Shown here piece after piece: positions 33,912 to 41,643 of a DNA stretch of 64,000 nucleotides (position 1 is the first letter of the stretch; each line of letters begins with the position of its first letter). The stretch is taken from IMG/VR virus record IMGVR_UViG_3300025418_000839, positions 62,001 to 126,000 of that record. The stretch is one strand, 5' to 3'. The DNA is from a virus. The translations under genes and the position numbers were made by a program. A model generated the notes under the pieces. That model saw only the letters and a list, made by a program, of their open reading frames with translations. It made no database searches and was not told the DNA's origin.

Positions 33912-34591
33912 AGGCCTGCCCTTTGTAGTATATCTTTAACCCACTCAGTATCAGCCATATAGTCTTTAAATTTTCTTTGCCAAAAATCAGGATCTATCCA
34001 AGGTAGTATTATTTGTACTTGTTCATCAGTGAGCGAATCCAGGAAGGCGTGTCCACTATCACAATTAAATACAATCCAAGGACTAACCCTACCAGTGGCG
34101 ATATGATGACAAATGCGATTGCTATTGCCGTATTTAAAATAGTCCACAAGACCATTTTTGAGTTCTGGATGTTCATCTGCATACGATTCCATTTCTTTTA
34201 AGGCACGTTCTAGTGCGTCTTGTACTGCTTCACGTTTTAAATACTCGTGTAAATATTCAACATAAAAACTGTCTTTACACCAGTGGTCAATCTTTTTGTT
34301 ATTTTTCAGTAGCCATTCTAAGAACTGCGGAGGATTAACTCCACGTATGGCTACCATATGACGTCCCCATTTGACAAAAGCATTGTAGTAGGGCGACTTC
34401 ACAAAGTCTTCATACGATTTTAATTTAGCTGAGCCCTGTGTCATTTCATAAAAGCGCAGGTATGCCTTAAGTCCTAGTTGTACACCGACTTCCCGTTCCT
34501 GTTGCCAACGGCGTTTTTGTTCACAGAGATGCACAGCCAGGGTTGATTCCTTGCTGAAAGTCTTTTCGCAATAACGACACTTATAACTCAT
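33908..34591 (-). CDS. C2H2 zinc-finger hypothetical protein, 227 aa
   Basis: The N-terminus is a single C2H2-like finger (YKCRYCEKTFSKESTLAVHLCEQ, abridged: Cys4, Cys7, His20, and a Cys near residue 22 in place of the last His). The remaining about 200 residues are helical and rich in Trp and Asp (VKWGRHMVAIRGV, IILPWIDPDFWQ). Proteins of this form are widespread in T4-like cyanophages without a proven function. A nucleic-acid role is inferred from the finger. It overlaps the SGNH-like gene by 11 nt. Confidence 0.65.
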   Translation of the reverse strand: MSYKCRYCEKTFSKESTLAVHLCEQKRRWQQEREVGVQLGLKAYLRFYEMTQGSAKLKSYEDFVKSPYYNAFVKWGRHMVAIRGVNPPQFLEWLLKNNKKIDHWCKDSFYVEYLHEYLKREAVQDALERALKEMESYADEHPELKNGLVDYFKYGNSNRICHHIATGRVSPWIVFNCDSGHAFLDSLTDEQVQIILPWIDPDFWQRKFKDYMADTEWVKDILQRAGL

Positions 34592-35225
34592 TAATATAAT
34601 TCACTAGATGTTTAACTAACACTATAACATCTTTACCATAGTGATGTCTAGCATTGAGGGGTAAATTTCGATCTTGCTCCATACACTCACAGCCCGACTG
34701 TTGCAAAAAGGCATTGCCAATAAATTCAAATGGTACGAATTCTGGACCCAAATTGCCAATTGTGGACATGTGTCTGTCGCAGGTATTGAATATGCAAAAC
34801 TTAATGGATCGTTCACGTAAGTAAGCGGCAAACATCCTAAGATCTAATTTTAGGGCATCCAAATAGTGCTCATTAATATCGTAACGATACCGACTCAAGA
34901 TATAATCACCAATGAGTTTGTGTTCGGTAATACTAGAGTAGTCTGCTGGATCTGAAAATACTGCTTGCATACCTTGACTATTGTAACTGACCCAGGGATC
35001 TTCTTTGTTAACAAACGGACTTTCCTGTCGATCGTAAAAGGTTAATCCTATAATAACAATGTCAATGGGATTTTGTTCTATGTAGTCCACTGTAGTTCTA
35101 ATGATACGGCGATTACAACTACCAGGTTTAGCCAGATTCACAACCGAGCCACCTAACTCGTGTGCAAATTGCTCTTTGTAGTAATAGTTGTCCATAAAAC
35201 TACAACCATTAATTAAGATATTCAT
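34581..35225 (-). CDS. SGNH/GDSL hydrolase-like protein, 214 aa
   Basis: Block-I-like GCSFMDN (residues 7-13, Ser9 as nucleophile), GSCNRR with an Asn near 38, a strand-turn IVIIGLTFYDRQE, and a C-terminal HHYGKDV that may give the catalytic His. This order fits SGNH hydrolases, which remove acyl groups from sugars or lipids. No signal peptide, so it should act in the cytoplasm, perhaps on glycan precursors. A short fragment resembling another SGNH start lies just upstream (35699-35800). Confidence 0.6.
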   Translation of the reverse strand: MNILINGCSFMDNYYYKEQFAHELGGSVVNLAKPGSCNRRIIRTTVDYIEQNPIDIVIIGLTFYDRQESPFVNKEDPWVSYNSQGMQAVFSDPADYSSITEHKLIGDYILSRYRYDINEHYLDALKLDLRMFAAYLRERSIKFCIFNTCDRHMSTIGNLGPEFVPFEFIGNAFLQQSGCECMEQDRNLPLNARHHYGKDVIVLVKHLVNYINEL

Positions 35226-35695
35226 AGGTCTTTTTTAATGTCTTTATCTGCCCAACCTAAGCCACGTGCATAGTCTTTGAGATCATCTTTAGTATTGATT
35301 TCACTCATCAGTTTAAGATCTTCATCTTTTAAATGTGGATGTAATTCACGTAGGAATTTGACTGCTTTATTATCAGTAGTAGTTTTTTTCTTATTAGTTA
35401 TCCACTGATGATACTGTTGTCCCATACCCGGACTGACAGTCGTGGCCATTAACCATTGTAGTTTTTTATGCTGTGTGGTATTAACGTCAAAGAAGTGCTT
35501 GTTTAGATTTTCATTACAGCTCATTAGATAGTAGGCTTGTAGATCTGAGCTACCGCCCACAGCACTACCCCAACGAATCATTAGAAAAGGGCTAAACTTT
35601 TTCTTTTCTTCATCAGATAAACTGTCATAGAACCCACGGTTCTTACGATCAAACTGCGCCATTTCGTTTTTGATATCTAATTTATCTACTGTCAT
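35222..35695 (-). CDS. Probable clamp-loader small subunit (gp62-like), 157 aa
   Basis: Resembles gp62 proteins of T4-like cyanophages: an N-terminal LDIKNEMAQFDRKNRGFYDSL (abridged), FSPFLMIRWGSAV, YYLMSCNENLNKHFF and a QWLMATTVSPG stretch, then a charged helical tail. gp62 works with gp44 to load the sliding clamp. gp44 is not in the window, so support is by sequence resemblance only. It overlaps the SGNH-like gene by 4 nt. Confidence 0.6.
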   Translation of the reverse strand: MTVDKLDIKNEMAQFDRKNRGFYDSLSDEEKKKFSPFLMIRWGSAVGGSSDLQAYYLMSCNENLNKHFFDVNTTQHKKLQWLMATTVSPGMGQQYHQWITNKKKTTTDNKAVKFLRELHPHLKDEDLKLMSEINTKDDLKDYARGLGWADKDIKKDL

Positions 35696-35698
35696 TGT

Positions 35699-35800
35699 TT
35701 AATCCAACTTATTAGGGCATCGGCAATCATACGGTGACTTATCGGACAGTTTGACTGCTGCCGGCCAACTATCGCCAAATGTCAAAAAGATCTGTGTCAT
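35699..35800 (-). pseudogene. Truncated SGNH-like N-terminus, 33 aa
   Basis: An ATG at 35798-35800 overlaps the stop of the upstream gene (ATGA). It encodes MTQIFLTFGDSWPAAV, a typical start of SGNH/GDSL proteins (GDSW), but the frame ends after 33 residues. This suggests a remnant or a deletion, possibly of a larger hydrolase. A short functional peptide cannot be excluded. Confidence 0.4.
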
Positions 35801-36132
35801 ACTGGGTGCCACATGGGAGGTTCTTTGTTAGGATCTCTAGTGAGTTCGTATATTACTTTAACACGATCAACAGCTTCTTGTAAAGCGGGATTTTGTTTGG
35901 CGGCTTCGAGTATACGGTTCCATTCATCCAACATCATTTTTTGTTGAACTTCGTAGTCCCAACCAATTACTATACGTTCGTTAGATGGAGCTCCCATTTC
36001 CCTGGCATAGGTTACCCCATTAGCCCGTTCATATACATAAGTGGCGCCAGGTTTAAGTCGTCCCACTTTACCATACCTTGCCGTAGTTAATGACCTCACT
36101 TTGGCGTGAGATATCTTTAATAAAATATGCAC
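35797..36132 (-). CDS. Hypothetical protein, up to 111 aa
   Basis: Unknown protein containing RYGKVGRLKPGATYVYERANG and a helical C-terminus with VDRVKVIYELTRDP. The first possible start (GTG at 36130-36132) overlaps the upstream gene by 65 nt. GTG codons at 36097-36099 and 36064-36066 are alternatives, the latter just after the upstream stop and preceded by AAGG. Proteins of this type are conserved beside uvsW in related phages. Confidence 0.55.
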   Translation of the reverse strand: MHILLKISHAKVRSLTTARYGKVGRLKPGATYVYERANGVTYAREMGAPSNERIVIGWDYEVQQKMMLDEWNRILEAAKQNPALQEAVDRVKVIYELTRDPNKEPPMWHPV

Positions 36133-36568
36133 ACATGGGTTTATCTCCCTCGGTCAATGGAATAGCTAATAGTTGTCCGGGTCTGAGTTTAGGAAAATAC
36201 CATTTAACATCTTGATAAATGTCTACAATTTCTACAGGATGAAATTCTGGACGGAAGCTGGTAAGTGGATTAAATGTAAACACAGAAAAGCCACGATCAT
36301 TAATTGACGTTAATGGAACTACTTCTAGATCACCAAAGTCTGGCTCACCAATTAAGATTTGCCAATCCACTGGCATACGTATAGTGTTCTCACCGATACG
36401 CAGGACCAGTGCTGGACTATTAAAACTTTCTAGAAAAATCAGTGGTATATAAAAGTAATCGGGTTCTTTTGGATTACTGTTATCTAATACGCAAAAGCGA
36501 ACTTCGTCAACTTCGTCAGGAATTTGATTCATCGGATATGCTGTGTTATCAAGTGTTAATATTCTCAT
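36068..36568 (-). CDS. Hypothetical beta-rich protein, 166 aa
   Basis: Unknown protein, probably cytoplasmic, with many Pro, Phe and Asp residues (TAYPMNQIPDEVDEVRF, WQILIGEPDFGDLEVVPL, LRPGQLLAIPLTEGDKPM). Its ATG lies 6 nt after the -10 box at 36575-36580, so its transcript would be leaderless. Located between uvsW and the gp62-like region in an order shared with T4-like cyanophages. Confidence 0.6.
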   Translation of the reverse strand: MRILTLDNTAYPMNQIPDEVDEVRFCVLDNSNPKEPDYFYIPLIFLESFNSPALVLRIGENTIRMPVDWQILIGEPDFGDLEVVPLTSINDRGFSVFTFNPLTSFRPEFHPVEIVDIYQDVKWYFPKLRPGQLLAIPLTEGDKPMCAYFIKDISRQSEVINYGKVW

Positions 36569-36574
36569 AGTGTT

Positions 36575-36603
36575 ATTGTATAGGATAGGTTAGAAAATAG
36601 CAA
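36575..36603 (-). promoter_or_regulatory. Sigma-70-type promoter, leaderless arrangement
   Basis: -35 TTGCTA (36598-36603), 17-bp spacer, -10 TACAAT (36575-36580) on the minus strand. The downstream ATG follows the -10 after 6 nt. Confidence 0.6.
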
Positions 36604-36604
36604 C

Positions 36605-38092
36605 CTATTGCCAATCAGTCTTTTCTATTGTAAAAGGATAGTTTGCTTCTTTGTAGAACTGCTTGCGTTTAGTCAAGTGTCTTTTTGCGAATTTGCAGGT
36701 GCTTGTAATATCCCAGATTTGTACGAAGTCTTTGTCCTCCGCCTTGCGTATACCACGCCCGATCGATTGGATAACACGGACAAAGGATTTACCCGGTTCG
36801 ACCAGCACAAGATTAAAAATCCTAGGAATATTAATACCAACAGCGGCGACACCATAAGTAGCAATAATAATCTTATTAGTACTTGTCGCAATCTCATCGT
36901 ATTCATCTTTTCTATCCCCAGCTTTGGTAGCACCACTCACAAATGCTACGTCAGGTTTGTCACCTTTAATTAGGCTAAACAATGTGCTTAATTCTGTTTG
37001 TAACAATTTACCTGTTTCAATACGATCAACTAAGATAAGTGTATTACCCGATTCTTTAATTGAATCAATCATCTTAGCCAGGTAAGCAACACGTTCAGCG
37101 TTGGTCACTAAGTATTTAAGTTCGCTTTGGTAATCACGGTATTCAACATGATCTACCATCTGTACTATATTTACATGGCAGTTAGCTAAGTGCCCTGCTT
37201 CTTGAAGTTCGCTAGCGGATAGTTTACCTACGACTGGTCCTAGACTGCATAATAAACTAACACGTTCATAATCTTCTTTAGGTATCGTCCCTGTTAAACC
37301 CCAACGCAGAGGAACACGGGCAAATACTCCAGTGAGTAAAGTCTTTAGTGCATCAGCTTTGGCCATGTGTACCTCATCTACCATAACTAAAACAACGCCT
37401 TCAATGAATTCACCGATAGTTACTTCTGCTGTGCCGGCCTGTGTTGCTTTTAGTAGAATGTTTAGACTTTGCCAGGTGCAGATAGTATGTGTTTTGCCCC
37501 ATTCTTTACGATCGCCAAAGTAAACACCTACATCAAGACCTAGGTTCTTGTAGTCTGTTTCCGTTTGTGTAACTAGGCTTTTGTTTGGTACAATAACAAT
37601 ACTACGACCATATGGCTCTACGCTTTTGCTTAGTGCCGCAGTCATAATAGTTTTGCCTGCACCTGTGGCAATTTCCTGTATGCTCTGCGGATTACTTAGG
37701 AAGTTGTTGATAATTTCAACTTGATAGTCACGAAAATGTATGGGTTGACCTGCTTGTGGATGCCCCACAGGCCATGTTTGATCAGCAAAAGTATCTTCTG
37801 AAAATTTACTAAACTCAAAGACCGTTGAGTAATCTCGTAGATCTTCTACGTCAATATCGTAGTTCTTACTTTCTAAGTACTCAATGATTTCAGGTAGTAA
37901 GTTAATGTAACTTGAACCGCCTAATTGAAAGAAAGCCACTTTGCCGTCCCAACGTCCTAGACGAACTGAGGGTTGATAACGTGCTCCTGGGATTTCATAC
38001 TTGAACTTCTTTACCAGCGCCGTGCGATCAGCAAGATCTAGTCCTTCAATCTTTACATTTACTTCGTCTCGAATTATTAATTTAGCTTGCAA
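36605..38092 (-). CDS. uvsW: UvsW-type DNA/RNA helicase (SF2)
   Basis: A 495-residue superfamily 2 helicase: an N-terminal dsDNA-binding domain (YEIPGARYQPSVRLGRWDG), Walker A ATGAGKT, motif Ia IVIVPNKSL, Walker B as DEVH, motif III WGLTGT, and motif VI QSIGRGIRKAED. T4 UvsW unwinds branched DNA and R-loops, helping the switch from origin to recombination-dependent replication. Length matches T4 UvsW. It overlaps the HARP-like gene upstream by 16 nt. Confidence 0.93.
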   Translation of the reverse strand: MQAKLIIRDEVNVKIEGLDLADRTALVKKFKYEIPGARYQPSVRLGRWDGKVAFFQLGGSSYINLLPEIIEYLESKNYDIDVEDLRDYSTVFEFSKFSEDTFADQTWPVGHPQAGQPIHFRDYQVEIINNFLSNPQSIQEIATGAGKTIMTAALSKSVEPYGRSIVIVPNKSLVTQTETDYKNLGLDVGVYFGDRKEWGKTHTICTWQSLNILLKATQAGTAEVTIGEFIEGVVLVMVDEVHMAKADALKTLLTGVFARVPLRWGLTGTIPKEDYERVSLLCSLGPVVGKLSASELQEAGHLANCHVNIVQMVDHVEYRDYQSELKYLVTNAERVAYLAKMIDSIKESGNTLILVDRIETGKLLQTELSTLFSLIKGDKPDVAFVSGATKAGDRKDEYDEIATSTNKIIIATYGVAAVGINIPRIFNLVLVEPGKSFVRVIQSIGRGIRKAEDKDFVQIWDITSTCKFAKRHLTKRKQFYKEANYPFTIEKTDWQ

Positions 38093-39264
38093 ACTTCGGG
38101 TCCTTTGGAATGTTTATTATACACATCCTTGGTAAAGTATACAATCTTTTCGGCTGTTTGAATCCACATTTGGCGATCACCGCCGTACATCATACCAGCT
38201 GAACTGATCATCAATGGAATACGTCCGACGGGTGTGCGAGGAATTTTGGTAGTATAAATTACTTTGACATCAAAATCAAAATCCGCTAATTGATTGTTAG
38301 TGACTCTCAGCACTTGATCAGGAAAATGTTTATTAAATTCGGTAAGTAAGCGATCGCTTAGATCAGGCTCATATACAAATATAGGAAATCTATTTGTAGC
38401 GGTAGCATAGTCAGCAATACTTTTAACTAAATTACTGTTGAATGATTGATCGACTTTAAGTTCACGATTGGCACATAGGCTCCAAAAACGTGTACCATAG
38501 GCTTCAATTACCACTTCTTTTATTAAATTGTCTACAGTATATCCTAGGATAGGTGCATTGTCTACTAGTGTAAGCAAATTGTCTGTAACAAGTCCGCCCA
38601 ATCGATCATTGACATAGTCAACTAATGCATCATGAGCATTGGTAATGGTCAACGCATCAGCAGTGGCCTGTAGTTCAATCCCGTACTGTTTCTTTTCCTC
38701 GGCTAACAATAGGTCCATGGCCGTTTTTAATGTTGAATCTATTTCAAATTTATGTTGTTGGGCAAAAGTATAAACCCAATTTACGTTTGGTTCAGTTAGA
38801 TCAGCTACCCAGTATTTTTTACCATGCTCCCAATGTATACTGCCTTTACTTTGCTTGCCTTCAGTTCTAATTGATTCTATTATTTCGTTATCAAATGGAA
38901 ACTTAATACAGATAAGATCATCCTCTATCCATGCCCGAGCTGTACGGTCAATGGTCCTTAAAGGAATTCTAAATTCAGGATTGGTTTTAACGGGTGTAAT
39001 GTCTACACCAAGTTTAAACAGTTGCCTTTCATATTTGGTAACCAGAGCTACTGCCAAAGACGCTTGTTTATCAGTAAACCCTAGACCACTGTGACATTGT
39101 CCAGCAAAACTTTCTATAACCTTAACATCATATCTAGCCAGGCTAACATTCGGTTCAGCAACAAGAAATATATTTTGTTTGTTTATGCCAGCAGGTGTAC
39201 GATATCCAGCAATAATTTCAATGTAATCTTCAACGTGAGAATAAGAATAAAGAGTATTAGGCAT
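38077..39264 (-). CDS. HARP-like protein coupled to uvsW, 395 aa
   Basis: The start is moved to the ATG at 39262-39264 because the earlier ATG lies within the -10 region of the promoter at 39271-39299. Residues about 100-160 (RAWIEDDLICIKFPFDNEII, then IHWEHGKKYWVADL) resemble the HARP-type annealing domain, which precedes SF2 motors such as SMARCAL1, and the start of UvsW. The rest is unassigned. The coupled order suggests that it partners with UvsW. The leader would be about zero nt. Confidence 0.5.
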   Translation of the reverse strand: MPNTLYSYSHVEDYIEIIAGYRTPAGINKQNIFLVAEPNVSLARYDVKVIESFAGQCHSGLGFTDKQASLAVALVTKYERQLFKLGVDITPVKTNPEFRIPLRTIDRTARAWIEDDLICIKFPFDNEIIESIRTEGKQSKGSIHWEHGKKYWVADLTEPNVNWVYTFAQQHKFEIDSTLKTAMDLLLAEEKKQYGIELQATADALTITNAHDALVDYVNDRLGGLVTDNLLTLVDNAPILGYTVDNLIKEVVIEAYGTRFWSLCANRELKVDQSFNSNLVKSIADYATATNRFPIFVYEPDLSDRLLTEFNKHFPDQVLRVTNNQLADFDFDVKVIYTTKIPRTPVGRIPLMISSAGMMYGGDRQMWIQTAEKIVYFTKDVYNKHSKGPEVCKLN

Positions 39265-39270
39265 ACAGTT

Positions 39271-39299
39271 ATTATACACTAGTTATAGTTTAAAGTCAA
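39271..39299 (-). promoter_or_regulatory. Sigma-70-type promoter of uvsW operon, leaderless arrangement
   Basis: -35 TTGACT (39294-39299), 17-bp spacer, -10 TATAAT (39271-39276) on the minus strand. The chosen ATG at 39264 follows after 6 nt. The terminator of the AAA+ gene abuts the -35. Confidence 0.85.
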
Positions 39300-39327
39300 A
39301 AAAATCCCCGAGTATTTCTACCCGGGG
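39298..39327 (-). terminator. Rho-independent terminator of AAA+ ATPase transcript
   Basis: A CCCCG/CGGGG stem (39306-39310 with 39323-39327) followed on the minus strand by a run of T through 39298. It directly touches the next promoter's -35. Confidence 0.85.
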
Positions 39328-39331
39328 CAAA

Positions 39332-39413
39332 CCGGTCTTTAAACCGGCTGTAATTCAGGAGCTAGAGTGAATTACAGTACACTAGTATTTAGGCCAGTTT
39401 GCTCTGACCTAAA
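39332..39413 (-). other. Array of three further hairpins in the 3' region of the AAA+ transcript
   Basis: Besides the terminator, three stems follow each other: CCGGT/ACCGG (39332-39347), a perfect 10-bp stem CTGTAATTCA/TGAATTACAG (39348-39377), and TTTAGG-CAG/CTG-CCTAAA with one mismatch (39388-39413). The 140-nt gap between genes contains no reading frame that I can support. Confidence 0.6.
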
Positions 39414-39419
39414 AATTTC

Positions 39420-40466
39420 TTAAGCCGTTTTCATACAAGTAACTTGAGCCATAGCCTTCCATTTAAGTGGGAAACTCTTACGCAAATCTGCTACCTTAAT
39501 TGCCATACGCAACGACATTTCACGGAACTTGTTTTTATTCTCTTCCAAAAACTCAATGATTTCGTCTTGTACTGCTTGCTCAAAATCATACTCAGCAAAC
39601 AACTCACCATCTTTGGCAATTTGTTTAATACGGAGTACTTTATCACGCATAGTATCAAGTGTCAAGTCCAAGTAGTGGCAACGACTCTGTAGTGCATCCA
39701 GGTGATCACGCAACTTCTGTGATTTCATTTGATCAAACTTAAGGTTAGTAATAAAGATTACAGAGCCATTGAAGTTGAAGCTATCTGGAACGCCTTCACG
39801 ACGCAACATATTACTGTCTGACAACCAACTAATCTTACGCTTCTTACCAGAGTCCAGAGCACCCTTCAGCAGGTTAAGTGCAACGTCATCAACAAGAATT
39901 GAGTCACAGTCGTCAAATACTAATACGCAATTTGAATCTGAATACTTGTAAAGTGTAGTATACAAACCTAATGCAGTAGCAGAACCTTTAACAACTTCAG
40001 CACGTAAACGCTTACCAGAAACCATGTCGAACAAACAGGCCTTCTCAACAATACGTTCCACACCAAAGGACTTACCAACTCCTGGGGGACCTGATACAAT
40101 CATTGCACGGATGTCGCCGTTAGTAGCGGCAGTAGTCATCTCGTCCAAAATTTCAAAACGCTGACGAATACGTTCAATCACTTCTTCATCAGATTCTTGT
40201 GCTAGTTCTAATGCCTGAGTTTCAGCGACAGGTTGATTACCTGCATCAACAAACTCTTGCTCTGATACGAACTCATAGTCACTCATTGAGTCAACCTTAA
40301 CACGAATGTCTTCTGGGAACCCAGGAAAACGTCCGCCATTTTTAACAGTGACATAAGCACCTTTGGCAGTGGTTTTAAACTGCTCAACTAATTGAAAAAT
40401 CTCACCGCTGACTTCTTTGTTGCGATAAGCACCACTTTTGATACGAATAAAAGATACGTTTGACAT
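39420..40466 (-). CDS. AAA+ ATPase, 348 aa
   Basis: One AAA+ module: Walker A GPPGVGKS (about residues 127-134), Walker B VLVFDDCD (about 180-187), sensor 1 VIFITN, and a basic C-terminal lid region. The N-terminal about 110 residues are beta-rich (KEVSGEIFQLVEQF). Homologous ATPases occur in T4-like cyanophages, sometimes compared with MoxR or remodelling ATPases. The substrate is unknown. It has a clear GGAG site and a conserved-spacer promoter, so it is probably expressed early. Confidence 0.8.
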   Translation of the reverse strand: MSNVSFIRIKSGAYRNKEVSGEIFQLVEQFKTTAKGAYVTVKNGGRFPGFPEDIRVKVDSMSDYEFVSEQEFVDAGNQPVAETQALELAQESDEEVIERIRQRFEILDEMTTAATNGDIRAMIVSGPPGVGKSFGVERIVEKACLFDMVSGKRLRAEVVKGSATALGLYTTLYKYSDSNCVLVFDDCDSILVDDVALNLLKGALDSGKKRKISWLSDSNMLRREGVPDSFNFNGSVIFITNLKFDQMKSQKLRDHLDALQSRCHYLDLTLDTMRDKVLRIKQIAKDGELFAEYDFEQAVQDEIIEFLEENKNKFREMSLRMAIKVADLRKSFPLKWKAMAQVTCMKTA

Positions 40467-40496
40467 ACTAGCTCCTTCTTTATTAATAATACAACT

Positions 40497-40525
40497 ATTA
40501 TACTATTTTGGCAATTATGGGTCAA
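40497..40525 (-). promoter_or_regulatory. Sigma-70-type promoter, conserved-spacer family (member 3)
   Basis: -35 TTGACC (40520-40525), 17-bp spacer with AATTGCCAAAAT, -10 TATAAT (40497-40502) on the minus strand, upstream of the AAA+ ATPase gene. Confidence 0.85.
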
Positions 40526-40818
40526 GCACCATAGTATACTGCATCTGCATCAGCAAGCTCTTCGGCTTGTTCCAATACATCAAAATCTGCCTCCTCTACT
40601 ACCCAACCGTTGGCACGAAGTTCATCACGGCCTACACGGGTTTCCTTCAAGCGATCCATTTGATTGTGGATAGCATTGATTGAAGCTTCTAAATATTCAC
40701 GGTCACGCCATTGTTCGGGAGTAGCATAACGTGGTCGGAAACCAAAAAAGTCTTTATGGAAATCGCTCAAATAACTCTGCAATTCTTCAACTGTTAAATC
40801 TGCTAAATGGTTTTGCAT
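40522..40818 (-). CDS. Hypothetical acidic protein, 98 aa
   Basis: A small acidic, mainly helical protein (LADLTVEELQSYLSDFHKDF, EQAEELADADAV). No family recognised. A conserved-spacer promoter (40848-40876) and a GGAG site precede it. Its last codons overlap the -35 element of the promoter for the AAA+ ATPase gene. Confidence 0.6.
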   Translation of the reverse strand: MQNHLADLTVEELQSYLSDFHKDFFGFRPRYATPEQWRDREYLEASINAIHNQMDRLKETRVGRDELRANGWVVEEADFDVLEQAEELADADAVYYGA

Positions 40819-40847
40819 TGCCGCTCCTTGTTAATTACTATACCCAT

Positions 40848-40876
40848 AGTATAGCATTTTGGCAATTTGGGCACAA
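40848..40876 (-). promoter_or_regulatory. Sigma-70-type promoter, conserved-spacer family (member 4)
   Basis: -35 TTGTGC (40871-40876), 17-bp spacer with AATTGCCAAAAT, -10 TATACT (40848-40853) on the minus strand. The -35 is weaker than in the other members but the spacer motif is intact. Confidence 0.75.
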
Positions 40877-40884
40877 CCAAAATT

Positions 40885-41091
40885 TTAGCTATTTAAAGTA
40901 TTAAACGGACTATAATCTTCGGTGTTGTCTTTATGCAACACAATATTAACTCGATTATCTACAGATAATGCTGGAACATTATCCGCTTCATTATATTCAT
41001 AATCGATATTATTAACCCAATCCGTAAACTCTCGTTCTTCTGGAAAAGCATCATTATATTCATTATCGATAATCATATTCTTGAGTTTCAT
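40885..41091 (-). CDS. Hypothetical acidic protein, 68 aa
   Basis: A small acidic protein rich in Asn, Asp and Glu (NEYNDAFPEEREFTDWVNN). No domain recognised. It lies 9 nt downstream of the gamma-glutamylcyclotransferase-like gene and probably shares its promoter. Confidence 0.55.
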   Translation of the reverse strand: MKLKNMIIDNEYNDAFPEEREFTDWVNNIDYEYNEADNVPALSVDNRVNIVLHKDNTEDYSPFNTLNS

Positions 41092-41100
41092 TATAATCCT

Positions 41101-41565
41101 TTAGTTAAGTGAATCAAAATACTTGCTTTCTAATACCATTTGACGCTGTTTGATATTATCGATCAAATATAAACTTTCGTACATTTGTTGAGTATCTACT
41201 CCGTGTTCTTGATAACCCTGCATTAACATTTCTAAATACCCATCATTTGGAAATTCATCAATATTTTTGCCGGCCATATAATAGGTCATACATTTAACTG
41301 ATTGACCATTATGGAAAACATTAACCATTTTCTTTAAATAATATGTAGGATAACCTTCTAGGGCATCTAAGGCCAATTCACAGTCAGGAGTAATTTCCCA
41401 CAGGACTCCTTGAGTGGCAAATTCAGGATTTTCGATTATGTCTGCGTGACGAGCAAAACGAAATTCATGATTATATAAAACCGCTTTGCCTAAACTTTTG
41501 GCCTGCGGGCATCGGATGGCCATTTGGCCTAAATTGGTATTCATACCATATGCAAAATATTTCAT
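41101..41565 (-). CDS. Gamma-glutamylcyclotransferase-like (AIG2-type) protein, 154 aa
   Basis: The start is placed at the ATG at 41563-41565. An upstream ATG would lie within the promoter spacer, before the -10. The N-terminal YFAYGMNTN is the substrate-binding loop of this fold, and LDALEGYPTYY contains the expected catalytic Glu (about residue 80). GGCT-like proteins cyclise gamma-glutamyl compounds, including glutathione. The substrate here is unknown. The ATG follows the -10 by 6 nt, which implies a leaderless transcript. Confidence 0.72.
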   Translation of the reverse strand: MKYFAYGMNTNLGQMAIRCPQAKSLGKAVLYNHEFRFARHADIIENPEFATQGVLWEITPDCELALDALEGYPTYYLKKMVNVFHNGQSVKCMTYYMAGKNIDEFPNDGYLEMLMQGYQEHGVDTQQMYESLYLIDNIKQRQMVLESKYFDSLN

Positions 41566-41571
41566 ACTAAG

Positions 41572-41600
41572 AGTATAGCATATTGGCAATTTATGGTCAA
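41572..41600 (-). promoter_or_regulatory. Sigma-70-type promoter, conserved-spacer family (member 5), leaderless arrangement
   Basis: -35 TTGACC (41595-41600), 17-bp spacer with AATTGCCAATAT, -10 TATACT (41572-41577) on the minus strand. It abuts the terminator at 41602-41623, and the GGCT-like ATG follows the -10 after 6 nt. Confidence 0.8.
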
Positions 41601-41601
41601 C

Positions 41602-41623
41602 AAAAAACCCGCCTCAGCGGGTT
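41602..41623 (-). terminator. Rho-independent terminator
   Basis: Perfect 7-bp stem AACCCGC/GCGGGTT (41606-41612 with 41617-41623), 4-nt loop, and six T on the minus strand. It ends the transcript of the gene at 41644-41946. Confidence 0.92.
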
Positions 41624-41643
41624 CGATGTTAGTATATGCTAAC

